Positions 17,986 through 26,609 of a stretch of DNA of 41,360 bases are shown one piece after another. The stretch spans positions 1 to 41,360 of the forward strand of contig JAUHYU010000042.1 of the NCBI GenBank assembly GCA_030426345.1, given 5' to 3'. Positions within the stretch are counted from its first letter, which is position 1. Every line of letters starts with the position of its first letter. Under the pieces are notes generated by a model. The model ran no database searches, had not been told where the DNA came from, and was given only the letters and a program-made list of their open reading frames with translations. The DNA is from Bacteroidia bacterium. Lineage in GTDB: Bacteria > Bacteroidota > Bacteroidia > Cytophagales > Cyclobacteriaceae. Position numbers and translations under genes: made by a program.

Positions 17986-18017
17986 ATATGTTCTACAGAA
18001 CATATATGTTAGTTTTG
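17986..18017 (+). promoter_or_regulatory. MarR-type operator 2 with promoter of the ablA operon
   Basis: ATATGTTCTACAGAACATAT (17986-18005) is palindromic except for its central pair. TAGTTTTG at 18010-18017 fits the Bacteroidota -7 consensus TAnnTTTG. A TATG at 17987-17990, 19 nt upstream, could stand in for the -33 TTTG, which would place the operator in the -33/spacer region, a classic repression geometry. Start of ablA is 39 bp downstream. Confidence 0.65.
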
Positions 18018-18056
18018 CGAACTAATTCAAAACAAACATAATAGATCAAATTTTGT

Positions 18057-19574
18057 ATGCATTACTCTAAAGAGGAGATATCAGTTATTGATGAAGCAAG
18101 AGTATTTGGCGATTTGCCAATTTCTATTTCAAATAAAAATAAGTTGGAGGATCTGAATGATGAAGCAATCCCCAATCATATCAAAGATGCGGTGCAGCAT
18201 GATGAACTTGAGCATCGCGAATTTATAGATACGGAATTTTGGAAGGAACTCCCTGTTTTTAAAAATGTAAGTAGGGAGGAGTTTTATGACTTTAAATTTC
18301 AAAATAAATTTACTGTAAGGAACATTGCCAAACTTGAAGAATATACAGAGGGTCTTATAGATCCATCGTTTATAGAGAATGTAAAACGCGGTATGGAAAA
18401 GGCCCCGATGAATTTAAGCCTTTCGCCCTACATTCTGAGTCTGATAAATTGGGAAGACCCTTACAATGATCCACTCCGCATCCAGTTTGTCCCGATAGAT
18501 TCCGGCTTTAAACCGGATCATCCAAAACTTAGCTTAGACTCGCTCGGAGAGCAGCAAGATTCGCCGGTTGATGGATTGGTGCATCGATATTTTGATAAGG
18601 TGCTTTTCCTGCCATTGGATGTCTGCTCGGTTTATTGCAGGTTTTGTACCAGAAGTTATGCAATAGGCGGAAATACAGATTCTGTTGATAAAAAGCGATT
18701 TAAAAATGCTCCAGACAAGTGGAAAAAAGCATTTGCATATATAGCTTCCAGGCCAGAGATTGAGGACGTAGTGATCTCCGGTGGAGATGCATACATGCTG
18801 GCTCCAAGCCGTTTGCGCATGATAGGGGAGGTTTTATTGGATATACCTCATGTTCGTAGAATGCGGTTTGCATCAAAAGGCCCCGCTGTCATGCCGATGA
18901 AAATACTGACAGACAATGCTTGGACAGAAGCCTTGATAGACATTGTTAAATCAGGTCGAGAAAGAGGCAAGGAAGTGGTGCTGCATACGCACTTTAACAG
19001 TGCTAACGAAATTACGGACATTACAAGAAAAGCCATGTTGCATCTCTTCCAAAATGGTGTGACAGTCCGAAATCAAAGTGTACTAATTAAAGGCGTGAAT
19101 GATACCATAGATTCCATGATACATTTGGTGAGGAAATTATCCTACATGAATGTACAACCATATTATGTATATCAACATGATATGGTAACGGGTACGGAAG
19201 ATATGCGGACAAGCGTAAGGCAAACCGTAGAACTGGAAAAATCGGTAAGGGGAGTGACTGCAGGGTTCAATACCCCACTATTTGTAACGGACGCTCCGGG
19301 AGGTGGAGGAAAACGCGATGTGCACAGCTTTGACTACTATGACAAGGTCACAGGCATCAGTATCTACCGCAGCCCCAGTGTAGATGATTCTAAACTTTAC
19401 ATTTATTTTGATCCAATTGACACGCTCCCCATCGAAGGACAAAAGCTTTGGGAAGATGAATCGGTACATGACGACCTTATTCAGAATGCCATAAATAATT
19501 CAGGCTTCACATCATTGACCCTGTATTATAAATGCATGTATTGGATTATGTCATATTTGGCACCTACTTTTTAG
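18057..19574 (+). CDS. ablA: Lysine 2,3-aminomutase-like radical SAM protein (AblA/KamA)
   Basis: This 505-residue protein has the KamA architecture. The iron-sulfur motif is C190-S-V-Y-C194-R-F-C197, followed by VVISGGDAYML (SAM-binding GGD) and the PLP-lysine segment DAPGGGGK (K419). Lysine 2,3-aminomutase converts L-lysine to beta-lysine. Finding ablB two genes downstream makes synthesis of the osmolyte N-epsilon-acetyl-beta-lysine the best reading. It is somewhat longer than clostridial KamA (about 415 residues), with an extra ~90-residue N-terminal segment, as in several Bacteroidota homologues. The 3' end overlaps the symporter gene by 43 bp, so the two are translationally linked. A MarR operator lies just upstream. 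Confidence 0.88.
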   Translation: MHYSKEEISVIDEARVFGDLPISISNKNKLEDLNDEAIPNHIKDAVQHDELEHREFIDTEFWKELPVFKNVSREEFYDFKFQNKFTVRNIAKLEEYTEGLIDPSFIENVKRGMEKAPMNLSLSPYILSLINWEDPYNDPLRIQFVPIDSGFKPDHPKLSLDSLGEQQDSPVDGLVHRYFDKVLFLPLDVCSVYCRFCTRSYAIGGNTDSVDKKRFKNAPDKWKKAFAYIASRPEIEDVVISGGDAYMLAPSRLRMIGEVLLDIPHVRRMRFASKGPAVMPMKILTDNAWTEALIDIVKSGRERGKEVVLHTHFNSANEITDITRKAMLHLFQNGVTVRNQSVLIKGVNDTIDSMIHLVRKLSYMNVQPYYVYQHDMVTGTEDMRTSVRQTVELEKSVRGVTAGFNTPLFVTDAPGGGGKRDVHSFDYYDKVTGISIYRSPSVDDSKLYIYFDPIDTLPIEGQKLWEDESVHDDLIQNAINNSGFTSLTLYYKCMYWIMSYLAPTF

Positions 19575-20932
19575 GCATCTTGTATGTTGGGTATTATTAT
19601 TTTAAAAAGAACAATTCCAAAGAAGATTATTATGTAGGTGGACGCAATATAAGCGCAGGTCATGTGGGCTTGTCAATTGCAGCCACTGACGTAGGCGGCG
19701 GCTTTTCTGTAGGTTTGGGTGGGTTGGGTTTTACCATGGGATTATCTGGCAGTTGGCTGTTGTTTACGGGTTTGGTAGGTGCGTGGATTGCAGCTGTTTT
19801 TACAGTTCCGAAACTCAAAGCACTTGATATGGACAAGGGCATGCTTACTTTTCCTGATTTCATTTCGCTCAAATACAATAAAACAGTTGGAATCGTCGCG
19901 GCAATAATTTCGACCATCGGATACGTTGGATTTACTTCCGGTCAAATTTTGGCCGGAGGAAAGCTCGCAGCGGGGAGTGTCTTTTCTAAAATAGAATGGA
20001 TGGATCCACTCCAATTTTCATTAATTGCTATGGCATTTGTGGTGGTAGGTTATACCGTTTTGGGAGGGTTAAAGGCAGTGATTTACACGGATACCGTGCA
20101 GTGGATTGTTCTGCTGGCAGGGCTATTGTTTTTAGGAATCCCGTTTGCTTATTTCAAATTAGGAGGCTGGGACACTATCGTTCAATCACTTCCGGCAACT
20201 CATTTTAGACTGACGAATGTATCATGGATCACCATAATCAACTGGTCCTTTGCCATCGTGCCAATCTGGTTTGTCGCCATGACACTTTACCAGCGAGTGT
20301 ATGCCTCGCCATCTGTAAAACAGGCAAAAAAGGCATTCTTCATTGCCGGGATTTTCGAATATCCTTTCATGGCATTTTCAGGAGTGATCCTTGGGATGTT
20401 GGCGAGAGTGGCTTTTCCCGAAAGCGATGCCGAAACAGCCCTGCCACTGCTGTTGAGTCATGTACTGCCTATGGGAATAGCTGGGTTTGTACTGGCCTCT
20501 TATTTCTCCGCGGTGATGTCCACAGCAGATAGCTGTCTGATTGCTGCTTCCGGAAACATCCTGAATGATATTCTCCCAACATTTTTTAAAAACAGTAGTG
20601 ATAAGTTAGTTATAAGAGCTTCTCAGGTCATAACATTTCTCGTTGGTGTGCTGGCTTTTATATTAGCAGGTTGGTTTACATCTGTATTGGATATCGTACT
20701 GCAATCATATTCTTTCATGGTATCAGGACTCATTGTGCCTACCCTTGCGGCTTATTTCTCCAAAAAGCCCAATCCTATAGCTGCATTGGTCAGTATGATT
20801 GGTGGCGGAGGCCTCACCTTGATATTGATTTTTACTTCCGTAAAACTCCCTTATGCACTAGATCCAACAATTTTTGGAATTATTGCGTCATTGGCACTCT
20901 ATATCTTCACATTTCAAATCACAAAAAAATGA
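19532..20932 (+). CDS. Sodium/solute symporter (SSS family)
   Basis: This 466-residue polytopic membrane protein starts MHVLDYVIFGTYFLGILYVG and has about 13 hydrophobic segments. YYVGGRNISAGHVGLSIAATDVGGG is followed by SVGLGG; this conserved SSS region with its sodium-site residues, together with SAVMSTADSCLIAASG (the TM8 motif), identifies the family. The start codon lies inside the ablA reading frame (43-bp overlap), and its stop overlaps the ablB start (ATGA). Placed between the two enzymes of acetyl-beta-lysine synthesis, it probably imports either the precursor lysine or a ready-made osmolyte such as proline or betaine; the choice is inference. Confidence 0.88.
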   Translation: MHVLDYVIFGTYFLGILYVGYYYFKKNNSKEDYYVGGRNISAGHVGLSIAATDVGGGFSVGLGGLGFTMGLSGSWLLFTGLVGAWIAAVFTVPKLKALDMDKGMLTFPDFISLKYNKTVGIVAAIISTIGYVGFTSGQILAGGKLAAGSVFSKIEWMDPLQFSLIAMAFVVVGYTVLGGLKAVIYTDTVQWIVLLAGLLFLGIPFAYFKLGGWDTIVQSLPATHFRLTNVSWITIINWSFAIVPIWFVAMTLYQRVYASPSVKQAKKAFFIAGIFEYPFMAFSGVILGMLARVAFPESDAETALPLLLSHVLPMGIAGFVLASYFSAVMSTADSCLIAASGNILNDILPTFFKNSSDKLVIRASQVITFLVGVLAFILAGWFTSVLDIVLQSYSFMVSGLIVPTLAAYFSKKPNPIAALVSMIGGGGLTLILIFTSVKLPYALDPTIFGIIASLALYIFTFQITKK

Positions 20933-21771
20933 TGTTTGATAAAATTGAAATTATAGGAAAATCTTTGGTACAACATGGGCCAAATAATGATCGAGTGTAT
21001 CTCATGAAATTGGATCCGGATGATGCGGATCGTATTGTGGACGAATTGTACAATCTCACAATCATGAAACGGTATTCTAAAATATTTGCCAAGGTTCCGG
21101 AATGGGCATTGGATGGTTTTCTTAAAAACAATTATCAAGAAGAAGCCTGTATACCGAGATTTTGTAATAGAGAGTATAAGGTATATTTTCTATCCCAGTT
21201 TTTCAACGCAAAGCGCTCGTTCATATCAAAAAAAGATAAAAAGGAAATCACTGACATCATTTGGACTTGCTCAAACGCCTTTGATAAAAGCGACTTAAAA
21301 TTACCGAGGAAATACCATGTAAAAACCATGGAAATTGATGACATAAAACCATTAGCCAACCTTTATAAAAAAACCTTTAAAGTTTACCCATTTCCCATTT
21401 TCAAAGAAAAATACCTGCTGCAAACCATGAACGACAATGTGGTTTACATGGGAATATTCGAGGATGACTTGCTCGTGAGTGCAGCCTCATCAGAAATGGA
21501 TTTGGATGGGGAAAATGCTGAAATGACAGACTTTGCTACTGATCCAAAACATCGAGGGCAGAACCTTTCTTACTTTCTACTACAAAATATGGAAGCAGAG
21601 ATGAAACGCAGGGGTATCAAAACTATTTATACAATAGCACGGGCAAAATCTCATGGAATAAACAAGACTTTTGGCAGGTCTCAGTACCACTTCGGAGGTA
21701 CACTTCTCAACAATACTCAAATCAGCGAATCCATAGAAAGCATGAATGTGTGGCACAAGTTTTTGAAGTGA
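20929..21771 (+). CDS. ablB: Putative beta-lysine N-acetyltransferase (AblB)
   Basis: The ATG at 20929 overlaps the symporter stop (ATGA) and gives 280 residues; the same frame is open much further upstream but only as a shadow of the symporter. The C-terminal half is a GNAT acetyltransferase: FATDPKHRGQNLSYFLLQNM is the acetyl-CoA-binding motif A, followed by TIYTIARAKSHGINKTFGR. The N-terminal half (FDKIEIIGKSLVQHG, DPDDADRIVDELYNLT, KIFAKVPEWALDGFL) is the segment that marks AblB proteins. It should acetylate beta-lysine from AblA at its epsilon-amino group. It is the last gene of the ablA-symporter-ablB unit. Confidence 0.9.
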   Translation: MMFDKIEIIGKSLVQHGPNNDRVYLMKLDPDDADRIVDELYNLTIMKRYSKIFAKVPEWALDGFLKNNYQEEACIPRFCNREYKVYFLSQFFNAKRSFISKKDKKEITDIIWTCSNAFDKSDLKLPRKYHVKTMEIDDIKPLANLYKKTFKVYPFPIFKEKYLLQTMNDNVVYMGIFEDDLLVSAASSEMDLDGENAEMTDFATDPKHRGQNLSYFLLQNMEAEMKRRGIKTIYTIARAKSHGINKTFGRSQYHFGGTLLNNTQISESIESMNVWHKFLK

Positions 21772-21892
21772 TAACCTGTGCTACCTCTGCGCGCATAATC
21801 TTTAATTGCAGCCGATACATTAATTTATGTAATCTGTTGATTCTTCAATATCAAATGTATTTATTTGGCATTGATTTTTATAACTGAATTAT

Positions 21893-23677
21893 ATGATAGC
21901 TGAAAATTTTCAGCCTTGGTTCGTCATTTTTGTTGTCTTTCTCATTTTCTTATTGATTTATAAGGAATACTTGAAGGCATCGGTGTGCTTTCTGATGGCA
22001 GTATTACTTTTTTCCATCACAGGAATTCTCACTCCTGCAGAAGTTTTATCCGGGTTTTCCAATGAATCGATTGCCAGTATTGTGATGCTCATACTAATTA
22101 CAACTGGATTGCGCAAAAATTTTCAGTTGGAGTACCTGTTTGACATGGTTTTTAAGAAAGCAAAGTCCTACAGGGGATTTATGTTTCGGATGATGAGCCA
22201 AGTTGCGATTTTGAGTTCATTTATAAATAACACGCCGGTGGTTGCCTTGATGACACCTTATGTGGTGGATTGGGGCAAGAAAAATAATATTGCACCTTCG
22301 CGCTTATTGATCCCACTTTCATACGCTACTATTATGGGAGGAATGATCACCTTGATTGGAACCTCAACTACATTGGTGCTCAATGGGTTTTTACAGGATT
22401 ATAATCATCCCTCCTTACTTTTTGAAGACTTATTTGCTATAGGATCAATGGTGACTGTAACAGGCATCCTATTTATATTATTTGTAGGCCATAGGCTACT
22501 CCCAGATTATAAAGATGTGCTAAAGACTTACTCCGAGAACAAACGAGAATATATTGTGGAAACTCGTATTTTGCCTAATTCTAAATTGATAGGTAAAAAT
22601 ATATTAGAAGCTGGGCTGAGAAATTTGAAGGGGGTTTACTTAGTGGAGATTTTAAGAGGGTCACGGATGATCTCCCCGGTAGGTCCTACAGAGGTTTTGG
22701 TAAATGGTGATGTGCTGTTTTTTGCTGGCAATACCAATGATATTGTGGAGTTGATCAATTCTGATTTTGGTATTGAATTGCCTTCAACTGCTCGTTCGTA
22801 TGATAGTGACAAGGCGGAGATTGTGGAAGCGGTAATGAATAATTTCTCCAGCTTGGTAAATAAAACTGTGAAGCAGAGCGACTTCCGGAATCGATATAAT
22901 GCAGCCATAGTTGCAATACACAGAAATGGAAAGAAAGTGAGTGGTAGAATTGGGGATATTGTACTTCAGGCCGGAGATCTGCTGATGCTTTACACTGGAT
23001 CTGATTTTAGGGATCGGATGGAAATATACAGGGATCTATTTGTTGTTTCTAAGCTAAGGGATATTGTAAAGCCAGGGAAGAGAAAATACTATGCTATTTC
23101 CATCATGGCTCTCTGCGCGGTTGTATTATTCATTTTCAGCAAAATGACCTTATTCCCGGCGTTAATGATCATCCTTGGGATTATGATCGGTTTCAATCTC
23201 ATAACGGCTCAAGATGTGAAGCGTGAGCTAGACCTCAACATGATTGCGATTCTGGTATTTTCTTTGGCGATAGGGCAGGCCATAATCAAAACGGATGCGG
23301 GAAATATGGTTTCTGTTTTTATAATAGATTTTCTAGAACCCTATGGTAACATATCTATTCTTATTGGCCTTTTAATCCTTACCAACCTGTTGGCTTCTTT
23401 TATAGGAAATGTCGGTGCAATATCCATTGCTTTTCCATTGGCATATTCCATTAGTAATAATTTAGGAGTAGAGGGCTATCCATTTTTTCTTACTATTGCT
23501 TACGCTGCTTCTGCTGCTTTTTTAACGCCAATAAGCTATCAAACAAATCTGATCATTTTTGGTCCTGGAGGTTATAAATTCAAAGATTTTTTTAGGATCG
23601 GCCTACCTGTAAATATTTTATATTTGTCCGTTGCACTTGCCATCATTGTTTTTCGATACCGAGATGTGTTGTTATAG
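21893..23677 (+). CDS. SLC13/DASS-family permease with two TrkA-C (RCK_C) domains
   Basis: This 594-residue membrane protein has two blocks of hydrophobic helices around a soluble centre. The first block has FINNTPVVALMTPYV and IGTSTTLVLNGFL, and the second has FIGNVGAISIAFPLAYS and TPISYQTNLIIFGPGGYKF; these pairs are the substrate and sodium hairpins of the divalent-anion/sodium symporter family. The centre (about residues 215-390) has two RCK_C/TrkA-C-like domains (EYIVETRILPNSKLIGKNIL and SDFRNRYNAAIVAIHRNGKK), as in SLC13 homologues that move sulfate or dicarboxylates. The exact ion is not predictable. It lies 121 bp after ablB and may be separate from that operon. Confidence 0.85.
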   Translation: MIAENFQPWFVIFVVFLIFLLIYKEYLKASVCFLMAVLLFSITGILTPAEVLSGFSNESIASIVMLILITTGLRKNFQLEYLFDMVFKKAKSYRGFMFRMMSQVAILSSFINNTPVVALMTPYVVDWGKKNNIAPSRLLIPLSYATIMGGMITLIGTSTTLVLNGFLQDYNHPSLLFEDLFAIGSMVTVTGILFILFVGHRLLPDYKDVLKTYSENKREYIVETRILPNSKLIGKNILEAGLRNLKGVYLVEILRGSRMISPVGPTEVLVNGDVLFFAGNTNDIVELINSDFGIELPSTARSYDSDKAEIVEAVMNNFSSLVNKTVKQSDFRNRYNAAIVAIHRNGKKVSGRIGDIVLQAGDLLMLYTGSDFRDRMEIYRDLFVVSKLRDIVKPGKRKYYAISIMALCAVVLFIFSKMTLFPALMIILGIMIGFNLITAQDVKRELDLNMIAILVFSLAIGQAIIKTDAGNMVSVFIIDFLEPYGNISILIGLLILTNLLASFIGNVGAISIAFPLAYSISNNLGVEGYPFFLTIAYAASAAFLTPISYQTNLIIFGPGGYKFKDFFRIGLPVNILYLSVALAIIVFRYRDVLL

Positions 23678-23711
23678 CTGAACAAATTGCTTATGCACAC
23701 ATCATCTTAAT

Positions 23712-24192
23712 CTATGCTTTCAACTGATTTTTAGCGATTAACTCTTTAAAGTTGCGTTGGTTTCTATTGCCCAATCATGTCCAAAATGTAGATTGACGCT
23801 TCCTTTGATTTGCACGTATCAAAAAATTATGTACCATATTGCCATTTCCAATTATTGGTATTCCTTTTTTCCGCAACGCGGATAACTTTTCAGCTAAATC
23901 ATAATGTTGGCCAAAATCAAATGAATTGTCTAAACTTAATATGCACTACAGGAATATTAGCATAAGGATACAAAGTGCTTTAAAATACTCAGGGATTCAT
24001 GGTCTAGGTCCCAATAGTTATCTAAGCCTATATTAATTGGGGCGATGGTGTTTAGGCTGGGTCTGCTAACCACCTACTGCCATTTGCCGGATATTGAGTA
24101 TCATACGATGTTTTAGGAGATCCTCCAAGACCGTGAATTGTTTTTGGGTGGCTCATTGCATGACCGCCATGACCTATGAAGAGTACTGGCAT
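23712..24192 (-). pseudogene. Decayed LigB/YgiD-type 4,5-DOPA dioxygenase extradiol gene
   Basis: Read on the minus strand from 24192, pieces of the YgiD-type extradiol dioxygenase appear in order but in different frames: MPVLFIGHG; then AMSHPKTIHGLGGSPKTSYD and TQYPANGS; then NIGLDNYWDLDHESLSILKH; then FGQHYDLAEKLSALRKKGIP and IIGNGNMVHNF; and finally FGHDWAIETNATLKSLI. Several frameshifts and stops separate them. About 45 residues that family members have between GHG and the AM segment are gone, and the C-terminus is cut short; intact members are about 260-275 residues. The gene is therefore dead. The unbroken pieces are still easy to recognise, so the loss is probably recent. Confidence 0.85.
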
Positions 24193-24262
24193 TTTAATAT
24201 CCTGTTGACCAAAACAGATTGAATAAAACAGTTGCCATATTCCATACAATTTTCAACAAAAA

Positions 24263-24285
24263 AAAGAGGCTTTAGTAGCCTCTTT
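24263..24285 (-). terminator. Terminator of the exbB-exbD operon
   Basis: The 9-bp stem AAAGAGGCT (24263-24271) pairs with AGCCTCTTT (24277-24285) across a 5-nt loop. On the minus strand it is followed by a run of T. It lies 32 bp past the stop codon of the last exbD gene. Confidence 0.85.
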
Positions 24286-24316
24286 CTAAATTATATCGAT
24301 ATATCGGATTGTGCTA

Positions 24317-24778
24317 TTATTCTACACCTTTTTGAGAAGCTGCATACATCAGCTTTCTGGCATTTACGTCTTTCATTTTTTCTGTAATGTCAGAAACAAT
24401 TCCCATTTTGGTTTCTTCATCCACTTTAAGTGACATCGTTAACTGATCTTTTTCGTGTTCAGCCAATTTCCCTTTTTCTTCTTCAATGAACTGTATGATC
24501 CCATCTACCTCAATAAAAGCATCATTTGCTTGGATTCTAGGTTCTGTCCCAAACTTTTCAGGATCATTTGGCTTACCAACATACAGGTAGCTTACAAGCT
24601 TCTTCTGTTCCAACTTTCTAAGTTGTGTAGCCTTAGGGATCGATTGCTTTACATTAATCGTAACTTCTCTCAATACAGTAGTTACCATAAAGAAAAATAG
24701 AAGCATAAAAATAATGTCAGGCAATGCAGCAGTTGGGATATCCTGGCTTGTATTCGATTTTTTCTTAAACTTTGCCAT
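24317..24778 (-). CDS. exbD: ExbD/TolR-family biopolymer transport protein (second copy)
   Basis: I use the ATG at 24778 (153 residues, MAKFKKKSNTSQD) and not the upstream in-frame codon at 24811, which would overlap the preceding gene. A single membrane segment (ALPDIIFMLLFFFMVTTVLRE) follows a short basic cytoplasmic tail, and the Asp at its start is the proton-path residue of the family (consensus PLIDV). The periplasmic part is about 110 residues. With ExbB it should use the proton gradient to drive TonB or a related envelope machine. It is the last gene of a four-gene operon. Confidence 0.88.
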   Translation of the reverse strand: MAKFKKKSNTSQDIPTAALPDIIFMLLFFFMVTTVLREVTINVKQSIPKATQLRKLEQKKLVSYLYVGKPNDPEKFGTEPRIQANDAFIEVDGIIQFIEEEKGKLAEHEKDQLTMSLKVDEETKMGIVSDITEKMKDVNARKLMYAASQKGVE

Positions 24779-24779
24779 A

Positions 24780-25415
24780 TCAATTATCTCCTGTTTTTGA
24801 TGGTTCCGCAATGGAGATTTGCATACCTATACCCTCTCTGGCAATTTTGTATTTCTCCGCTTCATCCGGTTTTTTTCTATCAAGTGCTCTGAAATCATCT
24901 GCACTGATTCCTACCCTGTCTCCGTAAATTTCGTAGTAGGCCCCTTGCAATTCATCCAGAATTGCAATATACACATCATAGCTCGTCCCCCTGTCTGCTT
25001 TAAAAGAGACTACAGCTTCTTTAGGATCATCCGAGGATGTCGGATCCTTTTTGGATAATGCTTTCAAAGATGCCGGTAGTGAATTATAAAGCGCTTGCGC
25101 TTCTTCACTTGTTGGTTTTCCAAAATTCAAAACAAACTCTTTGACCATAGTCCGCAACTTTGTTACATCTGTCAATTCTTCGTCTTCTACCATTATTCTA
25201 TCAGAGGAGTTGACGAGAATTTTGAAAATGTTCCGCTGGTTTTTAGTGATATCCGGCGGGGGTTCATTTGGGTCTGGTTTTGGAGGAAGCGTAAGTGTCA
25301 GTCCTTTATCCGTGGCAATTGTTGTTGTCACAAGGAAAAAGACCAATAGCAAAAACGCGATATCCGCCATTGAGCTTGAGTTGACTTCAGGAATTTTTCT
25401 GCCTGATCTAGCCAT
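24780..25415 (-). CDS. exbD: ExbD/TolR-family biopolymer transport protein (first copy)
   Basis: This 211-residue protein has a basic N-terminus (MARSGRKIPEVNSSSMADIA) and one membrane segment (FLLLVFFLVTTTIA) with the family Asp in SMADIAF. The periplasmic domain is longer than in the second copy (about 170 residues), with an inserted region around residues 95-150 rich in Asp, Glu and Lys. It overlaps the gene before it by one base (CATTA) and lies one base ahead of the second exbD. Two different ExbD subunits in one operon is common in Bacteroidota, where heteromeric ExbD pairs are assumed. Confidence 0.88.
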   Translation of the reverse strand: MARSGRKIPEVNSSSMADIAFLLLVFFLVTTTIATDKGLTLTLPPKPDPNEPPPDITKNQRNIFKILVNSSDRIMVEDEELTDVTKLRTMVKEFVLNFGKPTSEEAQALYNSLPASLKALSKKDPTSSDDPKEAVVSFKADRGTSYDVYIAILDELQGAYYEIYGDRVGISADDFRALDRKKPDEAEKYKIAREGIGMQISIAEPSKTGDN

Positions 25416-25738
25416 TATTTAAAAATTTTGTTGAACTCTGTAAAGACGATACCTAAAATTGCGAAGCCTCCGAGAAGGTAAGACATAATCAATGTCCCGC
25501 CGACTATTTTCGACAATTCCGGGCCTACATTAAACTTGGAATACTCTGCGGTAACTTCGCTTCCTGAGATTGCGTATGAAACAAAATATAACACTACCAC
25601 TATAGCAACGCCAATTCCGGTTTTAACCAAACTTTGAGGATTTCCCAGCGCACTAATTAATGGAAGAAGAAGTGCTGCCACAGCAGCCACAATTACCAAT
25701 GTGTAACCCAAATAAAGAAATATATCAAATGAATCCAT
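25415..25738 (-). CDS. Small membrane protein in the exbB-exbD operon
   Basis: This 107-residue protein has three predicted membrane helices: DIFLYLGYTLVIVAAVAALL (residues 4-25), VKTGIGVAIVVVLYFVSYAI (35-55) and GGTLIMSYLLGGFAILGIVF (80-99). I do not recognise a named family. It lies 26 bp after exbB and overlaps exbD by one base. The conserved placement between exbB and exbD, which I recall for other Cytophagales, suggests an accessory subunit of the ExbBD motor, but this rests on context only. Confidence 0.8.
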   Translation of the reverse strand: MDSFDIFLYLGYTLVIVAAVAALLLPLISALGNPQSLVKTGIGVAIVVVLYFVSYAISGSEVTAEYSKFNVGPELSKIVGGTLIMSYLLGGFAILGIVFTEFNKIFK

Positions 25739-25764
25739 TCGTTATTTATTTTAGTTGAGTTAAA

Positions 25765-26529
25765 TTATTTAGACAAATTGTGTTTTACCAATAAATCAAC
25801 CAAGGAGATAGAAGCATCTTCCATTTGATTTACCAATGAATCAATTTTAGTAACGCAATAGTTGTAGAACAATTGTAGGATTACAGCTACGATCAAACCA
25901 CCAACAGTTGTCAAAAGAGCTACTTTAATACCGTCTGCAACCAAGGCAGGGTTAATATCATTTGCTGCAGCAATTGCATCGAATGCACCAATCATACCAA
26001 TTACTGTCCCCATAAATCCAAGCATTGGAGCAATGGATATGAAAAGAGAAATCCAAACCAATCCTTTTTCTAATCTACCCATTTCTACAGAGCCGTAAGC
26101 GATAATGGATTTTTCGACCATTTCCACCCCTTCAGACATCCTCATGAGTCCTTGGGTAAATATAGAAGCAACAGGGCCTTTTGTATTTTTACATACTTCT
26201 TTGGCTCCTTCTACGCCGTCTTTGGAAAGTGCTTCATCCACCCTAGCCAATAATTTTTTTGTGTTTGTTGTAGCTAAATTGAGAGTTATTATCCTTTCGA
26301 TGGCAATTGCCAATCCCAAAATCAAACATGCCAAAACCAATGACATAAATTCCCATCCACCTGCAATAAACTGTTCTTTAACAACTTGATGGAAGGACTG
26401 GTTTTCATCCACCAAGGAACCATCATCTGCTTGTTGAGTAACTTCTTGTGCATCCACCGCGTAGGTGCTCGTTGAAAAACCAAGAGTCACTACTCCTGCA
26501 AACAACATTAAAACAATTAACTTTTTCAT
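25765..26529 (-). CDS. exbB: MotA/TolQ/ExbB proton-channel family protein
   Basis: This 254-residue protein starts with a signal-like helix (LIVLMLFAGVVTLGFSTSTYA) and then has the three TolQ/ExbB helices: about residues 58-80 (FMSLVLACLILGLAIAIERI), 150-178 (LVWISLFISIAPMLGFMGTV) and 195-222 (LLTTVGGLIVAVILQLF). The segment APMLGFMGTVIGMIGAF is the family hallmark. The long N-terminal extension is typical of Bacteroidota ExbB. It should form the proton channel with the two ExbD proteins downstream. A Bacteroidota-type promoter lies 48 bp upstream, next to tRNA-Ser. Confidence 0.92.
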   Translation of the reverse strand: MKKLIVLMLFAGVVTLGFSTSTYAVDAQEVTQQADDGSLVDENQSFHQVVKEQFIAGGWEFMSLVLACLILGLAIAIERIITLNLATTNTKKLLARVDEALSKDGVEGAKEVCKNTKGPVASIFTQGLMRMSEGVEMVEKSIIAYGSVEMGRLEKGLVWISLFISIAPMLGFMGTVIGMIGAFDAIAAANDINPALVADGIKVALLTTVGGLIVAVILQLFYNYCVTKIDSLVNQMEDASISLVDLLVKHNLSK

Positions 26530-26576
26530 AGTTCCGACTTTAGAATTCTATACTTTAAAGGTTATAATTAAAAATT

Positions 26577-26606
26577 CAAACATAAAGGTAATAAAAGTTG
26601 TTCAAA
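26577..26606 (-). promoter_or_regulatory. Bacteroidota-type promoter of the exbB operon
   Basis: On the minus strand, TTTG (26606-26603) and TATGTTTG (26584-26577) are spaced 18 nt, close to the 19-21 nt of the housekeeping consensus. The -33 box starts four bases after the 3' end of tRNA-Ser. The predicted start would leave a leader of about 40 nt. Confidence 0.55.
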
Positions 26607-26609
26607 CTG

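Noticed and set aside
20671-20928. An 86-codon N-terminal extension of AblB
   Set aside because: It lies wholly inside the symporter gene in another frame and has no family likeness; ATG 20929 with the ATGA overlap is a far better start.
24052-24249. A 65-codon open frame as a small gene
   Set aside because: Its content (MPVLFIGHG, then KTIHGLGGSPK) is a piece of the decayed dioxygenase, with the following pieces in other frames.
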